A DNA stretch of 64,000 nt. Source: Hymenobacter sp. 5317J-9. Its GTDB lineage: Bacteria > Bacteroidota > Bacteroidia > Cytophagales > Hymenobacteraceae. The translations under genes and the position numbers were made by a program. Positions 46,484 through 56,224 of the stretch are shown piece by piece. Under the pieces are notes generated by a model, which was not told the origin of the DNA, made no database searches, and was given only the letters and a program-made list of their open reading frames with translations. The stretch lies in assembly GCF_022921075.1 (NCBI RefSeq), contig NZ_CP095050.1, positions 434,001 to 498,000 of the forward strand. Direction: 5' to 3'. Positions within the stretch are counted from its first letter, which is position 1, and each line of letters begins with the position of its first letter.

Positions 46484-49432
46484 ATGAAAGCTTCTCTACT
46501 GTTTGTGTGGCTGCTGCTGCTCGGCGCCTGGCAAACTGCTGCCGCGCAGGTGCCGCTTGACACCACCGGCGGCCGGTTCTTCCAGCCCATCTACCCGGGC
46601 GCCACCGTCACCTCCGGGGTTTTGTTTGGCTCAGCGGTGAACTCGGCCGGCTTCACCCAGCAGCTTTTCATGGACATCTACCAGCCCACCGGCGACCTAA
46701 ACCCGGCGCGGCCGGTCATCATCTTCGCCCACCAGGGCGGCTTCGTCACGGGCTCGCGCACCGATGCCTACATGGTGAAGGTGTGTACCCAGTTTGCCCG
46801 GCTGGGCTACGTCACGGCCAGCATCGACTACCGTTTGCTCGACATCGGCACCATTCTGTCGGGTGGCTTCGACACGGTGAACGTGGCCAAGTCGGCCATT
46901 CGGGGCATGCAGGACCTGCGGGCCGCCGTGCGCTTTTTCCGGGCCGACGCGGCCGGGGCCAACCTGTACCGCGTGAGCCCCAGCCGCATTGTGGTGGGCG
47001 GCTCGTCGGCGGGGGCTTTTGCGGCGCTGGAAGTGGGCTACCTCGATAAAGTGAGCGAAGTGCCCGCTTACGTGGGCATTGCGGCGCTGGGCGGCATCGA
47101 GGGCACCAGCGGCAACCCCGGCTACAGCAGCCAGCCGCTGGCCGTGCTCAACCTGAGCGGCGCCACCGAGCAGCCCAGCCTCATCGAGGCCGGCAACGCG
47201 CCCCTCTACAGCGCCCACGGCACCGCCGACGCCACCGTGCCCTACCTGCAAGGCAAAGTGGGCTCGGTGCTGCCGCCCAAGTACGTGTACGGCAGCGGCC
47301 GCCTCAACCCCTACGCCTCCAGCATCGGGGTGCCCAACCAGCTGCGCCGCTTCAGCAAGGCCGGACACGTGCCCTTCGAGAGCACCAGCGTGGCCGGCCT
47401 TGCCTACGCCGATACGGTGTACCGCGACGCGCGCGCCTTCCTGCGCCCGCTGCTGGCGCCCTTTGTGGCGCCGGTGTACCCCAGCCTCGTCATCAACACG
47501 AATGCCACTGTAGCGCCCGGTTCCTACCAGGACATTACCATCAACAGCGGCCAGGCCACGCTCAGCGGCAACGTGACGGTCTACGGCACGCTGGTCATCA
47601 AAAGCCTGAGCGGCCAAACGCCGGGCTCGCTCAAAACCAACTGCTTTGTGGTGGACGGGCCGGGCAGCTTCGACCTGCAGGCCGGGGCGGCGCTGCGGAT
47701 TTGTGACCCGGCCGGCATTGCGGCCAGCGGTGCCACCGGGTCCATTCGCAACACGGGCACCCGCACCTTCAGCTCCGATGCCGTGTATGCGTACGACGGC
47801 ACCACCGACCAGACCACCGGCACCGGCCTGCCCGCCACCGTGCGCGAGCTGGAAATAGCCGTGCCTTCGGCCAATCGAGTGACGCTGACCGGTGCGGTGA
47901 GCATTCGGCAGAAATACACTCCCACCAGCGGGCTGCTGGACAACCGCTTCCAACCCGTGACGCTGCTCTCGGGCCCGGCTGGCACGGCCCTGGTTGGGCC
48001 CGGCGCCGGCACGCAAAACAACCTGGTGACCGTACAGCTCTACTTAGACCCAAGCGTTAACCCGGGTTTGGGCTACCGGCACATTGCCTCGCCGGTAGCC
48101 CCGGCCACTATCAATGGCCTGGCTACGTTCGCTTTCACGCCCGTGCTCACTGCGGCCTACAACCAAAGCAGCCGGCCCGACCTGGTGCAGCCTTTTCCCA
48201 ATGTGTTTGGCTACGAGCAGGCCCGGGCACTCACGTCGCCGGTCACGGTTTATTCCACCTTCGACAAAGGCTGGTTTGTGCCGGTATCGAATCCCGGTAC
48301 GCCCAATTACCTGACCAGTAATCATGGCTACGCCGTCAACATCACCGCCGGCCAGACCCTATCCTTTACCGGCGCGTTGCCGGCTAATAACCAGGACGTC
48401 TCTTTTGCGCTCACGGGCGCTGTCAATCCCGATGCGGGCTGGCACCTGCTGGGCAGCCCGTTTGCCTCGGCCCTCAACTGGGATAATATCACCGTGCCGG
48501 CCGGCATGAGCAGCGCCATGTACGTCTTTGTGAGCACCAGCCAATACGGCGGCCAGTACCGGAGCTATGTGAACGGCCTGGGCGGCTCGGGCAGCATCAT
48601 TCCGTTGGGGCAGGGCTTCTTCGTGCGCTCCCTGTCGCCGAACCCCGTGACCTTTACCTTTCCGGTCAGCGCCCGCGTCACCGACTTCGCCACGTCCAAC
48701 ACCCGCACCGTGCAGCGCGGCACTGCCGACAGCCGCCCCCGCCTGCGCCTGACGCTGGCCGCCGCCGCCACGCCCGCCGCTTACGACGAGGCCTACGTGT
48801 ACCAAGAAGCCGGCGCCACTACCGGCCCCGACCTGCGCTTCGACGCCGCCAAGCTGCCCAACCCCAGCGGCCTGAACCTGGCCACCCTGGCCGGCTCCGA
48901 GGCCTTGGCCATCAACGGCCTGCCCGTGGCCGGCGCACCCGCCACGGTGCCGCTGGCGCTGGCCGTGCCCCAGCCGGGCGCCTACGTGCTCACGGCCGAG
49001 CAGCTGGCCAACTTCGGCCCCGGCGCCCTCACCCTCACCGATGCCCTGACGGGCACGCGCACGCCGCTGGCGCCCGGCACCCGCTACGCCTTCACGGTGG
49101 CGGGAACCACGGCCCCGGGCCGCTTCGCGCTGGAGCTGCAGGCGGCCGGCGTGCTGGCCACCAGCCCCGCGCAAACCCTGGCCGCCCAGCTGCAGGTGTA
49201 CCCCAACCCGGCCGCCACCAGCTTCCGGGTCGAGCTGCCGCTGGCTACTGGTCAATCGACTACCACCGTGGCCGAACTCACCAATGCCCTCGGGCAGACC
49301 GTACGCCGCCAGGCCCTCACGGCCAGCGGCGCGGTCCTGGCCGGCGAGGTGAACGTGCGCGGCCTGGCGCCGGGCGTGTACCAGCTGCGCGTGGCGGGCA
49401 CGCCGCTGGTGCGTCGCGTGGTGGTGCAATAA
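46484..49432 (+). CDS. Secreted esterase-like alpha/beta hydrolase with T9SS type A sorting domain
   Basis: 982 residues from ATG 46484 (MKASLLFVWLLLLGAWQTAA, signal peptide). Residues ~25-320 are an alpha/beta hydrolase of the lipase/acetyl-esterase type: IIFAHQGGFVTGSRTDAYMV (oxyanion loop), nucleophile in VVGGSSAGAFAALEVG, SAHGTADATVPY (acid) and AGHVPFES (His). ~340-640 form a beta-rich region with IKSLSGQTPGSLKTNCFVVD, resembling a right-handed beta helix or jelly roll. ~640-880 is another beta-rich module. The last ~80 residues (LQVYPNPAATSFRVELPLAT, GVYQLRVAGTPLVRRVVVQ) are a type A sorting domain. It has a tandem paralogue immediately downstream. Confidence 0.9.
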   Translation: MKASLLFVWLLLLGAWQTAAAQVPLDTTGGRFFQPIYPGATVTSGVLFGSAVNSAGFTQQLFMDIYQPTGDLNPARPVIIFAHQGGFVTGSRTDAYMVKVCTQFARLGYVTASIDYRLLDIGTILSGGFDTVNVAKSAIRGMQDLRAAVRFFRADAAGANLYRVSPSRIVVGGSSAGAFAALEVGYLDKVSEVPAYVGIAALGGIEGTSGNPGYSSQPLAVLNLSGATEQPSLIEAGNAPLYSAHGTADATVPYLQGKVGSVLPPKYVYGSGRLNPYASSIGVPNQLRRFSKAGHVPFESTSVAGLAYADTVYRDARAFLRPLLAPFVAPVYPSLVINTNATVAPGSYQDITINSGQATLSGNVTVYGTLVIKSLSGQTPGSLKTNCFVVDGPGSFDLQAGAALRICDPAGIAASGATGSIRNTGTRTFSSDAVYAYDGTTDQTTGTGLPATVRELEIAVPSANRVTLTGAVSIRQKYTPTSGLLDNRFQPVTLLSGPAGTALVGPGAGTQNNLVTVQLYLDPSVNPGLGYRHIASPVAPATINGLATFAFTPVLTAAYNQSSRPDLVQPFPNVFGYEQARALTSPVTVYSTFDKGWFVPVSNPGTPNYLTSNHGYAVNITAGQTLSFTGALPANNQDVSFALTGAVNPDAGWHLLGSPFASALNWDNITVPAGMSSAMYVFVSTSQYGGQYRSYVNGLGGSGSIIPLGQGFFVRSLSPNPVTFTFPVSARVTDFATSNTRTVQRGTADSRPRLRLTLAAAATPAAYDEAYVYQEAGATTGPDLRFDAAKLPNPSGLNLATLAGSEALAINGLPVAGAPATVPLALAVPQPGAYVLTAEQLANFGPGALTLTDALTGTRTPLAPGTRYAFTVAGTTAPGRFALELQAAGVLATSPAQTLAAQLQVYPNPAATSFRVELPLATGQSTTTVAELTNALGQTVRRQALTASGAVLAGEVNVRGLAPGVYQLRVAGTPLVRRVVVQ
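47069..47205 (+). repeat. 137-bp block identical to 50135-50271 (copy 1)
   Basis: This block inside the first esterase gene is base-for-base identical to 50135-50271 in its paralogue, including third codon positions, whereas the sequences on either side differ. Confidence 0.9.
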
Positions 49433-49555
49433 GTCGGAACTTGCGGCCCGGCCGGGTGTTTGGGCCACGGCCCGGCTGAGGTGTTGCTCAGGTTGTGGGA
49501 GATGCGGCGTGCCCGGCCGCTTCCCACCTTCTTTCTGCCATTTCTTTTCTTTTTT

Positions 49556-50806
49556 ATGAAAGCACTATTTCTCTGTTTGGCGCTGCTGATTGGCGCGCGT
49601 ATGGCCTCGGCGCAGGCTGTCATTGACACTACTCAGGGCCGCTACTATCAGCCCGTATTCGCCAACGTGACCGTGACCTCGGGCGTCAACTTCGGCTCGG
49701 CGGTGAACTCGGCCGGGGCCACTCAGCAGCTGCTGATGGACATTTACCAGCCCTCCGGCGACGTGCTGGCCCGGCGGCCAGTCATCATCTTCGCCCACCA
49801 GGGCGGCTTCGTCACGGGCTCGCGCACCGATGCCTACATGGTGGCCGTGTGCACCCGCTTTGCCCGGCTGGGCTACGTCACGGCCAGCATCGATTACCGC
49901 CTGCTCGATTTGGGCACCATCATTGGCGGGGGCTTCGACACGGTGAACATCGCCAAGTCGGCCATCCGGGGCATGCAGGACCTGCGGGCGGCCGTGCGCT
50001 TCTTCCGCAAAGACGCTGCCACCACCAACACCTACCGGGTGCACCCCAACTACATCACGGTGGGCGGCTCGTCGGCCGGCGCCTTCGCGGCGCTGGAAGT
50101 GGGCTACCTCGACAAGGCCAGCGAAGTGCCGGCCTACGTGGGCATTGCGGCGCTGGGCGGCATCGAGGGCACCAGCGGCAACCCCGGCTACAGCAGCCAG
50201 CCGCTGGCCGTGCTCAACCTGAGCGGCGCCACCGAGCAGCCCAGCCTCATCGAGGCCGGCAACGCGCCCCTGTGCAGCGTGCACGGCACCGCCGACGGCA
50301 CCGTGCCCTACCTGCAGGGCCGCGTGGGCAGCAGCCTGCCGCCCAAGTACGTGTACGGCAGCGGTCGCCTCAACCCCCGCGCCACGCAGGTTGGCATTCG
50401 CAACACCTTGCGCACGTTGCGCGGGGCCGGCCATATTCCCTTCGAGAGCAACGCTGCCTACGCCGACACCACCTTCCGCACCATCCGCGACTTCCTGCGG
50501 CCCAGCCTGGCCCAAGCCGGCACGGTGCTTTCGGCTGTGAAAGCCAGCGCCGTCCCCGCCGCCCAAGCCTACCCCGTCCCCGCCGCCCAAGCCTACCCCG
50601 TGCCCGCCGAAGAAGCCGTGCAGCTGACCCTGCCCAAAGAATTGCTGCTGCCGTTGCAGGCCCAGCTGCTCGATGCCGCCGGCCGCGTGGTGCGCGTCAT
50701 CAGTCCCGAGGCCCACGACCTGAGCATTCTGCGCAACGCCCTGAAACCGGGCGTCTACTTCCTGAAGCTTCCCGGCCAGCCGGCGTTGCGGCTGGAATTC
50801 AAGTAG
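49556..50806 (+). CDS. Tandem paralogue: secreted esterase-like hydrolase
   Basis: 416 residues from ATG 49556 (MKALFLCLALLIGARMASAQ); the frame is open back to 49460 without protein-like sequence. The hydrolase domain (~20-320) matches the upstream gene closely: GGFVTGSRTDAYMV, VGGSSAGAFAALEVG, HGTADGTVPYLQG and GAGHIPFES. The long beta-rich middle of the paralogue is absent. Instead a short repeat linker (VPAAQAYPVPAAQAYPVPAE, ~340-360) joins a ~60-residue C-terminus that ends KPGVYFLKLPGQPALRLEFK, a short version of the type A sorting domain. It is thus a trimmed duplicate. Confidence 0.9.
   Translation: MKALFLCLALLIGARMASAQAVIDTTQGRYYQPVFANVTVTSGVNFGSAVNSAGATQQLLMDIYQPSGDVLARRPVIIFAHQGGFVTGSRTDAYMVAVCTRFARLGYVTASIDYRLLDLGTIIGGGFDTVNIAKSAIRGMQDLRAAVRFFRKDAATTNTYRVHPNYITVGGSSAGAFAALEVGYLDKASEVPAYVGIAALGGIEGTSGNPGYSSQPLAVLNLSGATEQPSLIEAGNAPLCSVHGTADGTVPYLQGRVGSSLPPKYVYGSGRLNPRATQVGIRNTLRTLRGAGHIPFESNAAYADTTFRTIRDFLRPSLAQAGTVLSAVKASAVPAAQAYPVPAAQAYPVPAEEAVQLTLPKELLLPLQAQLLDAAGRVVRVISPEAHDLSILRNALKPGVYFLKLPGQPALRLEFK
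50135..50271 (+). repeat. 137-bp block identical to 47069-47205 (copy 2)
   Basis: Identical partner of the block in the upstream paralogue; suggests gene conversion or a recent exchange limited to this segment. Confidence 0.9.
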
Positions 50807-50821
50807 GTTTCCGATAAACTA

Positions 50822-50866
50822 AAAACCGGGTAGGGGGCGGGGGCAAGCCCTGCACCCTACCCGGTT
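50822..50866. terminator. Bidirectional terminator between convergent genes
   Basis: AAACCGGGTAGGG (50822-50834) pairs with CCCTACCCGGTTT (50854-50866). It serves the esterase paralogue on the plus strand and hom on the minus strand. Confidence 0.85.
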
Positions 50867-50870
50867 TGCG

Positions 50871-52133
50871 TTAAACCAGCGCCGCCAAGTGTTGCGCCAA
50901 CACGTCGGCCGGTGCACCCAACGGCAGCACTTCGCCCACCCGGGCCACAAACACGCCGTTAGCCCGTAGCTCCTTGCGCCACGCAAACAGCTGCTCCAGC
51001 GCCACGGGGCCGGTGGCGTACGTGCCGTGCTCGTCGGTGCACAGGGTTTCGGGGGGCAGTTCCAGCCAGGTCAGCACTTCGCGCAGGGCGCCCACGTCGG
51101 GGTGGCTCACGTAGGCCTCCACGGCCAGGCCTTGGGTGAGCTGAACAGCTGCTGGCGCGTCTTGCTTGGTGTAGCCGTAGCGCAGGCCGCGCTGCAAGGC
51201 CAGCACATCGGCCAGCACGGCCGAGCCCGTGGGATGGCCCCCGGCGCCCCGCCCCCGCAGGAACTGCGCGCCGGCAAATTCCGCCTCCAGCACCACGCCG
51301 TTGAACTCGCGGTCCACGGCGTAGAGGGGCGACTCCGGCCCCACCAGCTGCGGCGTCACCAGCGCCGTGGTGTGCCCATCCGGCAAGCGGTACAAGCCCG
51401 CCACTACCTTGATTTTGCGGCCGTGCGCGGCGGCACGGGCAATGTCGGCCGCCCCAATACCTTCTATTCCCAGGTTCAGCACCTCTTCAGCGTTCAGGAA
51501 AACCCCGTAGGCGTGGGCGGCCAGAATCACGGCTTTCGAGCGCGGGTCGAAGGCGCCCATGTCGAGCGCGGGGTCGGTTTCGGCAAAGCCCTGGGCCTGG
51601 GCTTCGGCCAATGCCGGGCCGTAGTCGGAGCCGTCTTCGCCCATGCGCGTCAGCACGTAGTTCGACGAGCCGTTGAAAATACCGCTCACCGAGCGCAAGG
51701 GCTCGTGGCCGAAATACTGGTCGAGCGTGCGGATGACCGGGATGCTGCCGCACACGGCCGCTTCGTAGAGCAGCGTGCCGCCGAAATCGGCCTGCAGCTG
51801 CACCAGCTCCGGCAGGTGCCGGGCCAGCATGGCCTTGTTGGCCGTCACCACGCGGCGGCCTTGGCGCAGGGCGGCGCTCACCAGCCGGAAGGCCTCGGCC
51901 GCGTCGTCAATGACTTCAACCAGAAGGTCTACTTCGGGGTCAGCCAGGAGGTCGTCGGCATGAAAGCTGAACCGCTCGGCAGGCAATGTCCGTGGCTTGG
52001 TGGGGTTCTTCACGGCAATGCGTGTTACGACCAGGTTGAGGCCCGGCTGTTGCTGCACAATGTCGTAGAAACCCTGCCCCACGCAGCCAAAGCCAATCAG
52101 GCCGACGCGGAGCCGTGCTTGCTCGTGTTCCAT
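50871..52133 (-). CDS. hom: Homoserine dehydrogenase
   Basis: Reduces aspartate semialdehyde to homoserine with NAD(P)H, supplying the methionine and threonine branches. 420 residues from ATG 52133 (MEHEQARLRVGLIGFGCVGQ), with the Rossmann motif GFGCVGQG at ~14-21. Catalytic-domain hallmarks are VTANKAMLARHLPELVQ, YEAAVCGSIPVIRTL, SGIFNGSSNYVLTRM and GFAETDPALDMGAFDPRSKA. The C-terminal ~70 residues do not clearly form an ACT domain, so feedback control by threonine is uncertain. It is the last gene of the metY-metX-hom set on this strand; a terminator-like hairpin lies in its leader. Confidence 0.95.
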   Translation of the reverse strand: MEHEQARLRVGLIGFGCVGQGFYDIVQQQPGLNLVVTRIAVKNPTKPRTLPAERFSFHADDLLADPEVDLLVEVIDDAAEAFRLVSAALRQGRRVVTANKAMLARHLPELVQLQADFGGTLLYEAAVCGSIPVIRTLDQYFGHEPLRSVSGIFNGSSNYVLTRMGEDGSDYGPALAEAQAQGFAETDPALDMGAFDPRSKAVILAAHAYGVFLNAEEVLNLGIEGIGAADIARAAAHGRKIKVVAGLYRLPDGHTTALVTPQLVGPESPLYAVDREFNGVVLEAEFAGAQFLRGRGAGGHPTGSAVLADVLALQRGLRYGYTKQDAPAAVQLTQGLAVEAYVSHPDVGALREVLTWLELPPETLCTDEHGTYATGPVALEQLFAWRKELRANGVFVARVGEVLPLGAPADVLAQHLAALV

Positions 52134-52175
52134 CTCTGTGTTATTAATTTTATCGTTGCAAGCCTGCACGCCATC

Positions 52176-52205
52176 AAAAAGGTGCGTGCGCATATACTAT
52201 GCACC
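52176..52205 (-). terminator. Terminator-like hairpin in the metX-hom gap
   Basis: On the minus strand, GGTGC (52205-52201) pairs with GCACC (52185-52181), with an inner GCATA/TATGC helix, followed by T5 (52180-52176). It lies ~40 bp before the hom ATG and could be an attenuator. The rest of the 215-bp gap holds no gene. Confidence 0.5.
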
Positions 52206-52348
52206 AGGGGTTTGTGCTGCCATCGAAAAGTTTGTGCCCGGAGCTGATGCGTTGTACTCAAACAGGTTGGTTTGTGCTAATCAACTGCGTTCACTGCGTT
52301 TGAAAGCACTTTTCAGGAATGCCATCAGCGTCTGTCTTTTCCTAAAAA

Positions 52349-53374
52349 TCAATGCACGAACGTGGGCGCGTAGAACCGCTCCAGAAAGTGCGTAATCGCG
52401 CCGGTTTCCAGCAAAAAGCCGTCGTGGCCGTAGCGCGAGTCCAGCTCGGCGTACATCGCGCCGGGGATGTGGGCGGCCAGCTCCCGCTGCTCACTCAGCG
52501 GAAACAACACGTCGGAAGTAATGCCCAGCACCAGCGTACGGGCCCCGATGCGGCGCAGAGCCGCCGCCACGCCGCCCCGGCCGCGGCCGAGGTTGTGCGA
52601 ATCCATGCTGCGGCTGAGGGCCACGTAGCTGTAGGCGTCGAAGCGGGCCACCAGTTTGTCGCCCTGGTAGCGCTGGTAGCTGCTGGCGCGGTGCTCGTCC
52701 GGCAGGTCGTCGTCGGGGTCGGTTTGGGTATCGGCGTAGGCCGGGTAGCTGCGGTAGCTGAGCAGGGCAATAGCGCGGGCGGCGCGCAGGCCCTCGTCGC
52801 CCCCGCCGGGCTGGCCGGCCGCGTAGGTCGGGTCGGCCTCGATGGCCAGCCGCTGGGCTTCGTTGAAGGCAATGCCCCAGGCCGAGTGCCGGGCATTGGT
52901 GGCGATGACCACGAGGTGGTCGAACAAATCGGGGCGCTGCACGGCCCATTCCAGCGCCTGCTGCCCGCCCAGCGAGCCGCCAATCAGCGTGTGAATATCC
53001 GTCAGGCCCAGGTCCTCGCGCAGGGCCTCGTGGGCCGCCACCAGGTCCCGAATGGTCAGGCGCGGGAAGTGCTGGTAGCGCGGCCGGCCGGTGGTGGGGT
53101 CCGGGTCGCGCGGGCTGGTGCTGCCGTAGCAGGAGCCCAGCACGTTGGCGCACACAATGAAGTATTCGGCGGGGTCGTAGTAGCACCCCGGCCCCACTAG
53201 GCCCGGCCACCAGGCCAGCACGTCGGCGTTGGCCGTGAGGGCGTGGCACACCCACACCACGTTGTCGCGGTCCTCGTTGAGCTGGCCCCAGGTGCGGTAC
53301 GCCACGTGGGCGCCGGCCAGGGTTTCGCCGCTTTCGAGCAGTAAATCGGGCAGGTGAAAAAGATGGTCTGACAT
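52349..53374 (-). CDS. metX: Homoserine O-acetyltransferase
   Basis: Acetylates homoserine with acetyl-CoA, the committed step to methionine in organisms using MetX/MetY. 341 residues from ATG 53374 (MSDHLFHLPDLLLESGETLA); the upstream open frame overlaps a structured leader. The alpha/beta-hydrolase features of MetX are present: Ser134 in GGSLGGQQALEW, YGSTSPRDPDPTTG (substrate channel loop), the Asp in GITSDVLFP and the His in RYGHDGFLLE. MetX and true succinyltransferases of this fold are hard to tell apart by eye, so acyl-donor specificity is inferred. It is flanked by metY and hom. Confidence 0.93.
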   Translation of the reverse strand: MSDHLFHLPDLLLESGETLAGAHVAYRTWGQLNEDRDNVVWVCHALTANADVLAWWPGLVGPGCYYDPAEYFIVCANVLGSCYGSTSPRDPDPTTGRPRYQHFPRLTIRDLVAAHEALREDLGLTDIHTLIGGSLGGQQALEWAVQRPDLFDHLVVIATNARHSAWGIAFNEAQRLAIEADPTYAAGQPGGGDEGLRAARAIALLSYRSYPAYADTQTDPDDDLPDEHRASSYQRYQGDKLVARFDAYSYVALSRSMDSHNLGRGRGGVAAALRRIGARTLVLGITSDVLFPLSEQRELAAHIPGAMYAELDSRYGHDGFLLETGAITHFLERFYAPTFVH

Positions 53375-53386
53375 GGGGAAACAGGT

Positions 53387-53499
53387 AAAAAAGTCGTTGT
53401 AGAACCAGCGCACGAGGCTAGCCCTCGGTATCTCACCCCCATCTTTCTCCAACAAACTGCAGGAAAGTGGGCCAGCCCGTGGACTGGTTCTACATCGAC
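53387..53499 (-). ncRNA. Structured metX leader closed by a 16-bp stem and a U6 tract (candidate attenuator or riboswitch)
   Basis: Read on the minus strand, the arm at 53499-53484 (GTCGATGTAGAACCAG) pairs with the arm at 53408-53393 (CTGGTTCTACAACGAC) at 15 of 16 positions. Six T follow directly (53392-53387), and the metX ATG is 12 bp further on. Inside the closed region are two more helices: CCCACTTTC with GAAAGATGGG, and the hairpin CGAGGGCTAGCCTCG. It does not match the riboswitch consensus sequences I can recall. The multi-helix junction inside a terminator-like stem suggests ligand- or protein-controlled termination; this is inference. Confidence 0.55.
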
Positions 53500-53505
53500 T
53501 GACAA

Positions 53506-53537
53506 GCAAAAAGCCGCCAGCGAGACTGGCTCCGGCC
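53506..53537 (-). terminator. Terminator after metY
   Basis: On the minus strand GCCGGAGCCAG pairs with CTGGCGGC over TCTCG, followed by T5 (53510-53506). It separates metY from the metX leader. Confidence 0.7.
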
Positions 53538-53569
53538 CACCAGGGGTGGCCCGCCGACGGCCATGGGGT

Positions 53570-55171
<1,602 letters not shown>

Positions 55172-55176
<5 letters not shown>

Positions 55177-55207
55177 AACAACACGGGCAGCAACAGCACA
55201 TTCGCAT
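55172..55207 (-). CDS. Poly-cysteine leader peptide MRMCCCCPCCC upstream of metY
   Basis: An 11-codon frame on the minus strand starts ATG-CGA-ATG at 55207 and runs through TGC TGT TGC TGC CCG TGT TGT TGC to TAA (55172-55174). Seven of its eleven codons are Cys, which chance would rarely give. It lies between the S-box aptamer and metY, ~220 bp before the metY ATG, in the transcribed leader. Poly-Cys short frames acting as cysteine-responsive attenuators are known from mycobacteria; use of such a frame here is inferred. A start further upstream in the same frame (55387) would overlap the aptamer and is rejected. The second ATG (55201) is a possible start. Confidence 0.6.
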
Positions 55208-55334
55208 TCGAGCGAACGGGGCGGCCTGCGTGCAACGGCTTGGAGCCGAAACGAAAAAGCCCGAAACCTGGGCGCGCAAAGCAGCCGAAGGAGTCGGGTG
55301 GAAGAAGGCGGAACGAGAAGTATTTTCCATGGCA

Positions 55335-55450
55335 CTCGAGTCATATGCCCCAGCGCGGCCAAAACCGCAGTGGGTAGGAATTGGCACCTTTCACAGGAAG
55401 GAAGGTTGCCAGCGGGTCAGGGAGCCTAGTCTCTCGCCGCTTCTGTATAA
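55335..55450 (-). ncRNA. S-box (SAM-I) riboswitch of the metY leader
   Basis: Read on the minus strand, the core is GAGAGACTAGGCTCCCTGA, then CCCGCTGGCAACC, then AAGGTGCCAATTCC. The GGCAACC and GGTGCCAATTCC blocks are the most conserved parts of the S-box aptamer and come in the right order and spacing (~15 bases apart). A following hairpin (CCCACTGCGG with CCGCGCTGGGG) fits helix P4. P1 could not be drawn with confidence. SAM binding would normally shut off the downstream methionine gene, here metY. The promoter lies ~55 bp upstream. Confidence 0.85.
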
Positions 55451-55498
55451 AACTTAAAAACTGCCCGCCGTTAGCAGGGAGTACCGGGTTGGTGAGGG

Positions 55499-55506
55499 CA
55501 AAGGTA
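55499..55506 (-). promoter_or_regulatory. -7 box driving the riboswitch-metY transcript
   Basis: The minus strand reads TACCTTTG, an exact match to TAnnTTTG, ~50 bp before the aptamer. No -33 box is clear. Confidence 0.6.
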
Positions 55507-55572
55507 AGCGAGAAATTTTTTGATGGGCAAGCGGTGGGGGCGAAATAAATTTTGTGGGCCGCTTATTCAAGC

Positions 55573-55665
55573 CGTCATGCAGAGCGCAGTGAAGCATCTC
55601 GCGTGCCACCGCTAATCAATTGATTACTTCCACGGGCAAGATGCTTCGCTACGCTCTGCATGACG
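55573..55665. repeat. Palindromic repeat element related to 30050-30160
   Basis: 27-bp arms (55573-55599 and 55639-55665) match at 25 of 27 positions around a 39-bp spacer. The arms begin CGTCATGCAGAGCGCAG; the core AGAGCGCAG-GAAG resembles the element at 30050-30160, though the flanks differ. Confidence 0.85.
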
Positions 55666-55701
55666 TTCTTTTAACTCGCAGCGCTGCCCGACCAAACGCA
55701 A

Positions 55702-55730
55702 AAAAGCCACCCTGAAACAGAGTGGCTTTT
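55702..55730. terminator. Terminator downstream of the LysM protein gene
   Basis: AAAAGCCACCCTG pairs with CAGAGTGGCTTTT (one mismatch), giving a U tract on both strands; it serves the minus-strand LysM gene. Confidence 0.85.
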
Positions 55731-55756
55731 CTCACCTTTTTTCTGCAAAAAAGTAC

Positions 55757-56047
55757 CTAGAGACTAGGTAGGGTTAACACCTGACCAACTTCAATATGGT
55801 CGGGGTTACTGCCGATAGTGGCCTTGTTGGCCTCGTATATCTGATGCCACTTGGCGGCGTCGCCGTAGTGGTGTTTAGCAATTTTAGACAGCGAATCACC
55901 GCTTACCACGGTGTACGAATCGCCGGCAGTGGCTGGATTGGCACCGGCGGCATTTCCAAAAAAATCAGTGCCGCCAGCAGCCGGCTTTGCTGCGGGCTCT
56001 GCGGGTTTTTGCTCGCCTTTGTCGCTGAGAAAATCAAAGAGTCCCAT
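55757..56047 (-). CDS. Small LysM-domain protein (YgaU-like, without BON domain)
   Basis: 96 residues. The N-terminus MGLFDFLSDKGEQ has no signal peptide and is followed by an Ala/Gly/Pro-rich linker (~14-42). A single LysM domain of the YgaU/LysM-C type covers ~43-95 (YTVVSGDSLSKIAKHHYGDA, DHIEVGQVLTLPSL). YgaU of E. coli, which has an extra BON domain, is a cytoplasmic potassium-binding protein; lack of a signal peptide argues that this is also not a wall hydrolase. The role is unknown. It stands alone between a terminator and a divergent lipoprotein gene. Confidence 0.87.
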   Translation of the reverse strand: MGLFDFLSDKGEQKPAEPAAKPAAGGTDFFGNAAGANPATAGDSYTVVSGDSLSKIAKHHYGDAAKWHQIYEANKATIGSNPDHIEVGQVLTLPSL

Positions 56048-56224
56048 GGATTTGTTCCGTTTAATGAAAAAAAAGTTTGAATGAGCCGCCCCGCGGGGTA
56101 GCCGACAGGGCCCATATACGGGCCGCTGCAGATGAGGTTACGGCGTAAACTCTTTTGCTTGTGGCTCGTAAGCCGACGAGTTTGCAACCGCAGGCTTTCT
56201 CATTCTTTCACCATTCTTTTTTTT

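Noticed and set aside
53387..53499. Assignment of the metX leader to a known SAM riboswitch
   Set aside because: Neither the S-box GGCAACC/GGTGCCAATTCC blocks nor the SAM-II pseudoknot elements are present, so it is reported only as a structured candidate.
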